DNA of 64,000 nt from Maratus speciosus (Eukaryota; Arthropoda; Arachnida; Araneae; Salticidae), in NCBI GenBank assembly GCA_963932465.1, contig OZ010800.1, positions 34,710,352 through 34,774,351 of the forward strand. The letters are read 5' to 3'. Shown in pieces: positions 34,445-46,430 of the stretch (its first letter is position 1; every line of letters starts with the position of its first letter). The position numbers and the translations under genes were made by a program. The notes beneath the pieces were generated by a model. It made no database searches. It saw only the letters and a list, made by a program, of their open reading frames with translations, and had not been told where the DNA came from.

Positions 34445-34962
34445 GGCACAGATGCCATAAACGCACCGGATTTGGGGTGATTTTTTATGCCAATTTGGTA
34501 AAAACGTCGTTTACGAATACCATACATATTGCGAGCTATAATAGTACGTTATTTTTTATTTCAATATGAAAACAAAATAAAGTGATAAACAAAACATTTT
34601 CTATTATTTTTAAAAGGAAATAACAATCAATAAATGATATAATTATAGAACAAAACAATTTATAATAGCGTTATATATGGTTACATCAGTGGTGGCTCGT
34701 GACTGGTATTTTGGGGGGCATTAAATCCATGGCTGTCAAATTTATTCTTCTCTTCCCACTATTGCTTTAAAAGAAATCTTTGCCATATTTGTTGGCAGAA
34801 TATTCGACCATTAAACAAGGTAATCTTTTTTTTTCAAAAAATTCCATGCATTTAGTGCCCCAAAATATGACAGTCACGAGCCGCCACTGGTTACCAAGTC
34901 AGGTCAAATAACGCCACTTTGGAGCCAATTTGGTACCTCGGTGCGTATATGACATCTGTGTC
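34445..34962. mobile_element. Merlin-type element interrupted by a hAT-like MITE
   Basis: The left end is GGCACAGATGCCATAAACGC and the right end, reverse-complemented, is GACACAGATGTCATATACGC; both continue ACCG. The exact 8-bp duplication is ATATTTAC (34437-34444 and 34963-34970). The interior word AATAACGCCACTTTGG matches the MITE at 15809-16015. The insertion at 34687-34889 splits a GGTTACC word that is intact in that sister copy. Without the insertion the element would be about 310 bp. Confidence 0.78.
34687..34889. mobile_element. hAT-like MITE nested in the Merlin element
   Basis: Termini CAGTGGTGGCTCGTGACTG and, inverted, CAGTGGCGGCTCGTGACTG, with TTTTGGGG..CA(T/C)TAAAT inside both ends. 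The host word GGTTAC is present on both sides (GGTTACAT and GGTTACCA, one base overlapping the end), consistent with an imperfect 8-bp hAT-type duplication. About 203 bp, non-coding. Confidence 0.6.
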
Positions 34963-34989
34963 ATATTTACATATAAAAATAAGCATAAA

Positions 34990-35925
34990 CGTCCATCAGG
35001 TTTGTTTTCATAGCTATTTATATCTTTTTGCAACAAACCTCACTTTTTGAGGAGAAACTGCACAAAGATTGAAAAAAACTAGAAAACGGGAAGTCTGTTT
35101 TTTTTTTTTTTTTTTTTTTTTTCATAATTTAGTGTCACCCTCCATGAAAATAAAATATATAAATATGGATAGTACAAAACATATTTCAGTTTTAAGACTT
35201 AAAACACATGCTTTTATTTTGTACAGAATGACGTCATCCGCTGAAGAATTCTTCATTTACGATAATGTCTTCATTTGTTTGTAATATTAATATAGGTACG
35301 TAAAATTAAATTTTGAAAAAGAAATCATTCATTTATATTTTTTCAAATTAGCACGTATTTTAATTACATTTTTTTAAGTTGTTAAGGGAAAAAAGGCAAC
35401 AAAATGGCATAATTACTCTTTTCCAAACATTTTCCCCCTACTTTCTACAGAAAATTTGTACTTGAGTTGCCAAAATTAAACAAATGGCACTAAAAACTAC
35501 AAATAAATTAATATTTCAAAAATAAATTGAGATGCACTTTTCAAACAAATTGCACTTAAAAGTACTTTTTCTCCCTAATACGACGGTATAAAAATTGAAA
35601 ATGTGCGACGTTTAGAAGTTAAAAACTTTAAAATAGTAGAATAGAGACGATTAAGTTAAATTGAAGTTAAATTTCAGCACGGTATTTGGTACTACTTAGT
35701 TATGTCGTCGACTAAAAATCTATCGCTAAACTATAAGATTGAATGCCAATAATGTTTGATCGTAAATGTTGCATTCTAAGTACCTTATTACGATGCATTT
35801 AATGCTTTTTATGGTACTTCGCTGTTATATGGACTTTGGCGCTTTTGTAAAAAGCACGCAATTCGGTGTTAAGAAAGTGAGATTTTATACCAAATGACTA
35901 TGAAAATAAAACATAATAAGTATTA
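34990..35925. repeat. possible inverted-repeat element
   Basis: The left stretch TTTGTTTTCATAGCTATTTA followed by CAAACCTCACTTTTT is loosely mirrored on the right by AGTGAGATTTTATACCAAAT and GACTATGAAAATAAAAC. A third related copy is at 32130-32235. Arms are diverged and no target duplication was found. The interior has a poly-T (35099-35122) and no gene. Confidence 0.3.
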
Positions 35926-36006
35926 TACGAGTTTATATATATATATATATATTTAAAAATGCATCTGCTAACACACATTAGATAAGTTACATATATTTGT
36001 ATATAA

Positions 36007-36701
36007 TCTAATATATAAAAATGAAAATTTGTCTATCAGTCTGTTTGTAATTCTAAATAAATCGACAGTTTGGAAGCCAAAATTGTGAAAAGATACATAG
36101 ATGTGTATTAAAACACGGCCGAGGCAACTAAATTAATCTGGAATCGAAATCATTTATAGTTAATTTTAAATTAATAAAAAACCACCAATTTAAGAACAAT
36201 TTCTCATCAAATTTAAACATTTTTCCTTATAGCAGTTGCCAACAATAAAAATACACAATAAAATTCTTACTACAACAATTAATTTTCTGCTGCAAGATTT
36301 CCACGTGAAAAATGAAAATGAAATAAATAGTTTGATCAAATTTAATAAAAGGGAATATTATGTAATATTGGAAATATAAAGAATGTGGTGAATATAGTAT
36401 AACATCATATGAGTGTGAAAAAACGTTTTGAAGCATCATAAAAACCCGATTATGGAAATATTGGCGTATTTTAACATTATTGATCCAATTATAAATTCAA
36501 ATAGGTTCATTTATAGCTGTATTCTTTTGCGTATGTTATATACATTTATACATTTTTATATTGTGTTTTCATTTGATTCATGCATACAACACTTCTACTG
36601 CTTTTTTTAATGTTTGTTTTATGTTGTATGTTAAATTTTGTAATTGATTTTTTTGAACAAATATTTTTCAAATTCTGGGCAACGCCGGGCACTTTAGCTT
36701 G
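36007..36701 (+). mobile_element. Helitron-like non-autonomous element, 0.7 kb
   Basis: It starts A|TCTAATATATAAAAATG and ends with GGGCAACGCCGGGCACTTTAGCTTG|T. The end shares GGGCAACGCCGGGC with the larger Helitron-like element at 24125. The final tetranucleotide is CTTG where CTRR (usually CTAG) is expected, a single substitution. No Rep/helicase coding. The 70-codon minus-strand frame inside has no domain. Confidence 0.5.
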
Positions 36702-36731
36702 TAAGAGATAAATGGCTTTTGTATCTGTATA

Positions 36732-37616
36732 TCTAATGCTAATATTAGAAAGCGTTATAATATTATAAAAAGTACAATATTATTAATGTTTGTACGTTTG
36801 TGAGGTGTTATCTCTGAAACGACATAGCCAACTTAAAAAAATGTTGGTGGCCATCTCTGCTACAAAACAAAGACTGTATATTTTGTCAGTGCAACAAGCT
36901 ACATCGCTCCAGGAGCAAAAAAATTTCTAAAGTTGCGATTTCTGTGATGTTGATTGAGTTAGAAACTTTAAATTCGGTGGTGTGGTGGTTACTTTTAAGA
37001 TGTAAATATTCGTTATGAACGCTCTCTAAAGGGTTCAAAAATTCAATATGACAGATAAATGTAAAAATATCTAGAAAGGTTCTAAATTATGATTTATTTG
37101 GAATACTGAAATTTTTGAGATACTGTTGGTGTTAGAAACTAGAACTTTGGTATGGCAGTAATTTATAAGATGTAAAAGCTCTTTTTAGAACGAATTCTAA
37201 AAAATCGAAAGACTAAACAAAGCGGAAAAAGATCTAAAGATGATCTAAGTAACGAAGTACATGGAATTGTTAGGAAAATAAACATGAAAATTGACATGGC
37301 TGTATTTATCATGACGTAAATTCTCGCAATAGAACAATTTCTAAAAATGTCGCTATATAAAACACTGCAGAAACAAAAAAACTTTCACAAATTTTCTATT
37401 TCTGTGTTACTGCTGAGCCCCAAAATTTGAAATTTTACTTCGGGTTAGTTTTAAAATATAAAATTGTCTCTATGAATGGTTTCTAAGAAAATTAAAATTT
37501 AAAAAGATGAAATGAACGGAAGCGTTCTTAATTACCATTAATTTGGAATTATTAGGTATAGCAACCTTAAATATTTCATAATGCTGCATTTCCTCCACAA
37601 AACATGCAATTTAAAT

Positions 37617-37652
<36 letters not shown>

Positions 37653-39135
37653 GATAGATAGCCGCCTAGCATTAAATAAATTGTGTAAATATTGAATAAA
37701 GGCCTGTATGAAACAGTGAGTAGGTTGCCTGAAAATACTTGTTAAAGTGTTCCTTCTCTAGGCTTTTTTCTCTCTCGCCAAGGCCACTAACAGAGGGAAG
37801 GGCCGTTTTAAATGTGATATGAATTTTTTTCGGATTCATTTTTCTAGACATTTTATCATAAGGTCATATTCTCAATTGTCATTAGCAGGCTTTTAATATA
37901 TTAATTTATTCTGGTGAAATTTCATAATCGGGTTCATATTGTTGTATTTCAGCTTGCATGATTTGCTGAAAAAATATGTATGGATTTGTAAATTACTTCA
38001 AAAGACACTTTGACAGCTCAAAGGTTATCCAAACGATATATTCAGATCTTGTGTCATACTTTATGTTGCAATCATTGCCGATTTCTTTTATTTAATACAT
38101 GCTAAATACAGCTCAACTTGCGTAGAATATGTTTGAAAACAAAACAATACAGCGTATGTAGTGGCCAGCATACACTCATCATTTAAATCCGAGCGAGCAT
38201 ATCTAAAACACACTTCAATGACGCATTGCATGCCACTGTTGATATGTTCGGTACTTTGATACTATATCAGATTCTGAAGAGAGAATTCCTTATCTCTTAT
38301 CGACAACCTCATAGCATCCGTGAAAAACAGATATTGTACAATATTAACTATTCCGGGGGAGCACACACCATATTAAATGTAGTCCATTCTTTTAAAACAT
38401 CATATATTTGTCATTTAAAGATACTCAAATTGGTGCGGAGCGTCTGATTATGCTCTTGACAACATTGTATACAGTTAAAATTTCGATATAAGATAATTTA
38501 GTGTTTCATTTTCTATTTTACGTTTAATATATTGAGTACTTTCAATTTTATATCCATGCATGTCTATCTTGCAAGATTCGCTTTCCCATTTTTTTAAACA
38601 GTGTATACGAATTTATATATAAGATTTTGTAATTCTACGATTCGTTTATTTTCATCATTTCAATTTATCGCAGTATATGGACAGTTAAAGATAATATCTC
38701 ATTTTCTATTCTTCCACATGTTATTATTAAATCTATGTTCTCAGCAATATCGCTTAGACTAATTCCTCTGAGGGAAATCCTAGTTTAAAAAAAGAGATGA
38801 GGAAAATTCTGTGATCGGAACTCTTATCATGTTGGCTCATTTTAACGAGAATTCTCTGATACAAAATGAAATAATGCATATTGTACTATCATTCTTTACC
38901 AAATCCTCCTGTGAGTGATAAATTAAAGGCGTTAGACCTTAACAGCTGAAATTTTGTCTGCACATTAGAGAATATAATAGCACAATGGCGTTCATATCGC
39001 TTCAGCACTGCAAATAAACATTCCAGCTAAAGGTCCATGTTGCTTTAAATCACAAGGTCAAATTCACTTATACATTTTTTTTAATTCAAGGTTTGTTTAA
39101 AGAAACAGACAAGCGTAGCGGGCAAAGCCTGCTAG
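36732..39135 (+). mobile_element. Helitron-like non-autonomous element, 2.4 kb
   Basis: It starts A|TCTAATGCTAATATTAG and ends GCGTAGCGGGCAAAGCCTGCTAG, where GC(G)GGCAAAGCC(T)GC can form the subterminal hairpin directly before CTAG. The following base is A rather than T. A 32-nt poly-A lies inside at 37619-37650. No coding for Rep/helicase was found; the only open frames are short. It lies 30 bp downstream of the previous Helitron-like element in the same orientation. Confidence 0.5.
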
Positions 39136-41682
39136 AATATATATATATTTATATGGGTGACGGGAGAGGATTGACCATAGGAGAGACTTAACACACCCTT
39201 CAGTTTTTCATATTTAAAAGAATTTCAGAGTTTTATTAATAAGTGTCAACCAAAGCTTCTGGAATGCTGAAACAATTGCCTTTGTCTCATGCAGATAATT
39301 GAAACTGGTGTGGAAAAATCAATTGTGAAATGCTTTCAACTTAAAAAGTGTATTTTTTAGAAATATTCTGTAAGATTTTTCTTAGATAAAATATATCATA
39401 GAAATTTAAGTAAGTAGGTTTTAAGTAATGCAGAAATATTGAGCTTTCGTTCCAGGCATAAAGATTGTACAATAAATTAGTCTTAACATAACCATGTGCT
39501 ATTCTTTAAAAAGTGGTTATGTGGGGAGGCTTGATCCAATCAATGTGAGAGAGAGTTGACCAGATGGTCAAAGCTTCCTTAATTAGGTGTTTTTGGAAAT
39601 ATTTTCATTATTATACACTGTAAATAATGAAGGGTTAATGGTTATATTTCTAAAATAATGTAAATATGTTCTGGAAGCCACGGTAAAATGGGGTGATATA
39701 AAGGAAAATGTTTAAAATTGATTAAAGGAAGATTTGAAAAATTTCTGTAGAAGCAAGAAAAAAATTAATGAAGTATAAATGGTAAAGTTGATAGGAACAT
39801 TTATTTCATTTAAATTGTATCCATAGTTGGTAAATATAAAGAATGGAACAGAATAGGAAGGAAGAAATCTGCAGCCTTGAGAAATGTTAAGTGTTTGTTC
39901 ATGCCTCTGCATTGATCAAAACTTTAAGAAGGTATGTAGACAGATTTCACCAACATGAACACAATAAGATGAAGCCACTCTAAGTTTCAGCTACTGTTGC
40001 CAGGTCGAGTGTCACAAAAAGTGGATGTTCAAAATGGAATTTTTCTCATGTGCCTTGTCTTCCGTCTAAGCAGGTTTGTTTACACATCGCACTTTCATAA
40101 ATAGATTTAATAATAATTAAACCATGTTCATAAAGTTATTCTGCCTTTTTTAAAACTGATTGCATTTCCCTGAACAAATATTTCAGTATTAAATAAAGTG
40201 GATCAAGCCTACCATATGTGGGAACCCTTGACCCATTATTTTCTGATGATTAAAATCAATTATTTTCCAAGTTTCGAATATATCACACTTATGTTGCAAT
40301 TTTATTTTGATAACTGATAGTCTAGCGAATAAAATGATAGATAAAACTTTATTCCAGGTTCAATATTTAAAAAATAAAAAATCCTCTTGTAAAAAATGGG
40401 TCAAACTTCTCCAGTCTCCCCTACATATGTATGTATGTAGAAAATTATGTCCGCACGATAAAAATCACAATTATGCACGGATCGTCTTCAAACTCACTAA
40501 AAAAATTGAGATGGCTAATATCTCGGCGGGGATTGCAAAGAGGCAAAATCGGCACAAGGCGAGGGGGAAGAATGGGATGGGTTGAAAATGTTGAATACCG
40601 TTTTAACACGATTCTGATAATATCAGCTCTTATAGAAAAATGAAATTAAAAAGTCGTCAAAAGCGGCGAGATAAAATTGTTATACTGTGTTTATCTCTAC
40701 TCTTGATTTAGTTTTTGTTGGTGAAATTAGTACTTAACTACGAAGTCTACCACCACCTGTAGGTGGAGCCGGCTGGGATTTAGTTGTTGTTGTTGTTTGT
40801 TTGTTTTTTCTTTTAAAAATAAATTTCGATTTCAGTATTAACTAGGGGATCGTACCCGGGCTCCCTGGGTCACAGAATATAGGAGAAAACCAATTTTTTT
40901 AATTGAAAAGTAATATTTTTTTTTACATGCAATATATTTTTTAGATTGCCCACTAAATATTAAAAAGCATTTTTCGTATGAAAAATATGAATTATACAAT
41001 CAAATAAACTTTTGAAATTTATCAAAAGTGATTTTTTCGTATTAGCCGCATGCTAAGAGTTATTAGCTTAAGATTTTGCTGCTTACAGCATCCTTTTAGT
41101 ATCTGATAATTTCAGAGTTTTAAGCGTGTAGTTATATTACATGTCTGTTAAATTTGTATTTTATTTATAATATTATTTTATTTATTTAATCATAGAGGAA
41201 ATGTTATTTTTGTTTACGGAATATTAGTCGTAAGAAAATGATGAACTCTTTATGTTGTTTTAAGCGCAAACGGATTAATATTTCTTAACCGAGCTCCACA
41301 CGATAGAGATTAATTTAAAAATTAACGTCTCATACCCGCAAACACCTTTTTTAAAAAATTGGTATTTTAATTTGATAATTTTAAATTCATTTTAATTCAA
41401 AACGTGAAGTCACGATTGTCAGCAAAATCTTTATATGTGGACAGTCGCACTCTTAATTCGAAGTTCTAATCTCAGTACCGGAGAGTAAAAATTGTCGTAA
41501 TTTATGTTTTTTTTTTACGCTTTGTGTTAAAAACTTTAGTTTTATCTAATAAAATTTCCGTTTTCTTTTAAATATGACGTCATCACTTACTTAAGCATTT
41601 CACCTAGTGTCTGAAACTTAGTACACATACAGAAGGGGAAGAAAATTTGGAAACTTTATGAGGAAAATGAGTGTTTTTAAAT
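39136..41682. other. unique-looking DNA up to the satellite boundary, no gene seen
   Basis: AT-rich with a few short overlapping ORFs around 40307-40643 that have no recognisable domain. Positions 40745-40812 contain a GGTGGAGCCGGCTGGG block followed by (GTT)n/(GTTT)n, which could be the 3' tail of a SINE, but no Pol III boxes or target duplication were found. No diverged satellite monomers were recognised before 41683. Confidence 0.5.
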
Positions 41683-43679
41683 CTCATTAATTTTTGAATC
41701 ATTCTTTAGGAAATGTGCTTATTTATTAGGAAATAAATTTTCAGCCGGGCACCGAAATTTAATTCGAAAATATTGCGAGTTTTGTATTCGGTATATAGGT
41801 TTCCATGTTTTTTCATCAATGGTTTAATTGTTGAAACAATATATTCGGATTTACTTTATTTGACATTTCTAAAAATTCACACAGGCGAACACCTTTAAAA
41901 CCGAATAATTTTTACGTCATTCATTAGGAAATGTGCTTATTTATTAGGAAATTAATTTTCAGCCATGCACCAGAATTTAATTGGGAAATATTGCGTGTTT
42001 TATATTCGGTATATCAGTTTCCAGAATTTTCTAACAATAGATTCATTGTTGAAACAATGTATTACTTACTACGTGTTTTAATATTTTTTACATTTCTAAA
42101 AATTCACACAGGCGAACACCGTTTAAACCGAATAATTTTTATGTCACTCAATTGGAAATGTGCTTATTTATTAGGAAATGAATTTTCAGCCGTGTACCGG
42201 AATTTATTTAAAAAATATTGCGTGTTTTATATTTGGTATAACAGTTTCCACTATTTTCTAACAATGGTTTAATTGTTGAAACAATATATTCAATTTTACT
42301 TTTTTTTACCTTTCTAAACATTTACACAGGCGAACACCTATAAAACCCATTAATTTTTTAATCCTTCTTTAGGAAAAGTGCTTATTTATTAGGAAACATA
42401 TTTTCAGCCGGGCACCGAAATTTAATTCGAAAATATTGCGAGTTTTGTATTCGGTATATAGGTTTCCATGATTTTTTAACAATGGATTAATTGTTGAAAC
42501 AATATATTCAGTTTTACTCTATTTTATTTTTCTAAACATTCACACAGGCGAACACCTTTAAAACCCGTTAATTTTTGAATCATTCTTTAGGAAATGTGCT
42601 GATTTATTAGGAAACTTATTATCTGCCGTGCACCGAAATTTAATTCGGAAATATTGAGTGTTTTATATTCAGTATATGAGTTTCCAGGATTTTCTAACAA
42701 TGGTTTAATTGTTGAAACAATATATTTGGTTTTACTTTATTTTACATTTCTTAAAATTCACACCTCCGAACACATTTTAAACCGAATAATTTTTACACCA
42801 TTCATTAGGAAATGTGCTTATACATTAAGAAATTAAATTTCAGCCGTGCACCAGAATTTAATTCGGATATATTGCGTGTTTTATATTCGGTATATCAGTT
42901 TCCAGAATTTTCTAACAATAGTCTCATTGTTGAAACAATGTATTGCGTTTTACTATTTTTTACATTTCTAAAAATTCACACAGGCGTAAACCTTTTACAC
43001 CAAATAATTTTCACGTCACTCATTTGGAAATGTGCTTACTTATTAGGAAATTTATTCTCAGCCGTGTACCGAAATTTATTTAAAAAATATTGCGTGTTTT
43101 GTATTTGGTATAAAAGTTTCCAGTATTTTCTAAATATCATTTAATTGTTGAAACAATATATTCAGTTTTACTTTTTTTTACATTCCTAAACATTTACACA
43201 GGCGAACTCCTTTGAAACCCATTAATTTTTTAATCATTCTTTAGAAAATGTGCTTATTTATTAGGAATATAATTTTCAGCCGCGCACTGGAATTTAATTC
43301 GGAAATATTGCGTGTTTTGTATTCGGTATATAGGTTTCCATGATTTTTTAACAATGGTTTAATTGTTGAAACAATATATTCGGTTTTACTTTATTTGACA
43401 TTTCTAAAACTTCACACGGGCGGACTCCTTTAAAACCGAATAATTTTTATATCATTCTTTAGGAAATGTGCTTATTTATTTGTAAACTAATTTTCAGCCG
43501 TGCACTGGAATTTAATTCGGAAATATTGCGTGTTTTGTATTCGGTATATAGGTTTTCATGATTTTTTAACAATGGTTTAATTGTTGAAACAATATATTCA
43601 GTTTTACTATTTTTTACATTTCCAGAAATTCACACAGGCGAACACCTTTTAAACCGAATAATTTTTATGGCACTCATTT

Positions 43680-46430
43680 GGAAATGTGGTTATTTATTAG
43701 GAAATTAATTTTCAGCCGTGTATCGGAATTTATTTCAAAAATATTGCGTGTTTTATATTTGGTATAAAAGTTTCCACTATTTTCTAACAATGCTTTAATT
43801 GTTGAAACAATATATTCAGTTTTACTTTTTTTTACCTTTCTAAACATTTACACAGGCGAACACCTTTAAAACTCATTAATTTTTGAATCATTCTTTAGGA
43901 AATGTGCTTATTTATTAGGAAACATATTTTCAGCCGGGCACCGAAATTTAATTCGAAAATATTGCGAGTTTTGTATTCGGTATATAAGTTTCCATGTTTT
44001 TTTATCAATGGTTTAATTGTTGAAACAATATATTCGGATTTACTTTATTTGACATTTCTAAAAATTCACACAGGTGAACACCTTTAAAACCGAATAATTT
44101 TTACGTCATTCATTAGGAAATGTGCTTATTTATTAGGAAATTAATTTTCAGCCATGCACCAGAATTTAATTGGGAAATATTGCGTGTTTTATATTCGGTA
44201 TATCAGTTTCCAGAATTTTCTAACAATAGTTTCATTGTTGAAACAATGTATTACTTACTACGTGTTTTACTATTTTTTACATTTCTAAAAATTCACACAG
44301 GCGAACACCGTTTAAACCGAATAATTTTTATGTCACTCATTTGGAAATGTGCTTATTTATTAGGAAATTAATTTTCAGCCGTGTACCGGAATTTATTTCA
44401 AAAATATTGCGTGTTTTATATTCGGTTGCGTGTTTTATATAATGGTTTCCATGATTTTTTAACAATGCATTAATTGTTGAAACAATATATTCAGTTTTAC
44501 TCTATTTTATTTTTCTAAACATTCACACAGGCGAGCACCTTTAAAAACCATTAATTTTTTAATCATTCTTTAGGAAATGTGCTGATTTATTAGGAAATTA
44601 ATTTTCAGCCATGCACCAGAATTTAATTCGGAAATATTGCGTGTTTTATATTCGGTATATCAGTTTCAAGAATTTTCTAACAATACTTTCATTGTTGAAA
44701 CAATGTATTCCGTTTTACTATTTTTTACATTTCTAAAAATTCACACAGGCGAACACCTTTTAAACCAAATAATTTTTATGGCACTCATTTGGAAATGTGC
44801 TTATTTATTAGGAAATTAATTTTCAGCCATGTATCGGAATTTATTTCAAAAATATTGCGTGTTTTATATTTGGTATAAAAGTTTCCACTATTTTCTAACA
44901 ATGCTTTAATTGTTTAAACAATATATTCAGTTTTACTTTTTTTTTACCTTTCTAAACATTTACACAGGCGAACACCTTTAAAACTCATTAATTTTTGAAT
45001 CATTCTTTAGGAAATGTGCTTATTTATTAGGAAACATATTTTCAGCCGGGCACCGATATTTAATTCGAAAATATTGCGAGTTTTGTATTCGATATATAGG
45101 TTTCCATGATTTTTTAACAATGGATTAATTGTTGAAACAATATATTCAGTTTTACTCTATTTTATTTTTCTAAACATTCACACAGGCGAACACCTTTAAA
45201 ACCCATTAATTTTTTAATCATTCTTTAGGAAATGTGCTGATTTATTAGGAAATTTATTATCTGCCGTGCACCGAAATTTAATTCGAAAATATTGCGTGTT
45301 TTCTATTCGGTATATAGGTTTCCATGATTTTTTAACAATGGTTTAATTGTTGAAACAATATATTCAGTTTTACTTTATTTGACATTTCTAAAAATTAACA
45401 CAGGCGAACACCTTTAAAACCGAATAATCTTTACGTCATTCATTAGGAAATGTGCTTATTTATTAGGAAATTAATTTTCAGCCGTGCACCAGAATTTAAT
45501 TCGGAAATATTGCGTGTTTTATGTTCGAAATATCAGTTTCCAGGATTTACTAACAATAGTTTCATTGTTCAAACAATGTATTTCGTTTTGCTTTATTTTA
45601 TATTTCTAAACATTCACACATGCGGACGCCTTTAAAATCGAATAATTTTTTCGTCATTAATTACGAAATATGCTTATTTATTAGGAAATTAATTTTCAGC
45701 CGTGCACCGTAATTTAATTCGGAAATATTGAGTGTTTTATATTCAGTATATCAGTTTCCAGGATTTTCTAACAATGGTTTAATTGTTGAAACAATATATT
45801 CGGTTTTACTATTTTTTACATTTCTTAAAATTCACACCTGCGAACACATTTTAAACCGAATAATTTTTACACCATTCATTAGGAAATGTGCTTATTTATT
45901 AAGAAATTAATTTTCAGCCGTGCACCAGAATTTAATTCGGAAATATTGCGTGTTTTATATTCAGTATATCAGTTTCCAGAATTTTCTAACAATAGTCTCA
46001 TTGTTGAAACAATGTATTGCGTTTTACTATTTTTTACATTTCTAAAAATTCACACAGGCGAACACCTTTTAAACCAAATAATTTTTATGTCACTCATTTG
46101 GAAATGTGCTTATTTATTAGGAAATTAATTTTCAGCCGTGTACCGAAATTTATTTCAAAAATATTGCTTGTTTTATATTTGGTATAAAAGTTTCCAGTAT
46201 TTTCTAACAATCTTTTAATTGTTGAAACAATATATTCACTTTTACTTTATTTTACATTTCTAAACATTTACACAGGCGAACACCTTTAAAACCCATTAAT
46301 TTTTTAATGATTCTTTAGAAAATGTGCTTATTTATTAGGAATAAAATTATCAGCCGCACACTGGAATTTAATTCGGAAAAATTGCGTGATTTGTATTCGG
46401 TATATAGGTTTCCATGATTTTTTAACAACG
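43680..46430 (+). repeat. higher-order block 1, copy 1 (~2.75 kb)
   Basis: This run of about 12-13 monomers matches 49370-52120 monomer by monomer at a constant offset of 5690-5691 bp. It includes rare variants such as the TATATTCGGTTGCGTGTTTT internal duplication (near 44417 and 50108) and the GTATTACTTACTACGTG variant. Similarity falls away at both edges, so this is a segmental duplication within the array. Confidence 0.85.

Noticed and set aside
40745..40812. SINE 3' end (GGTGGAGCCGGCTGGG followed by GTT repeats).
   Set aside because: No A/B boxes upstream and no target duplication; insufficient evidence.
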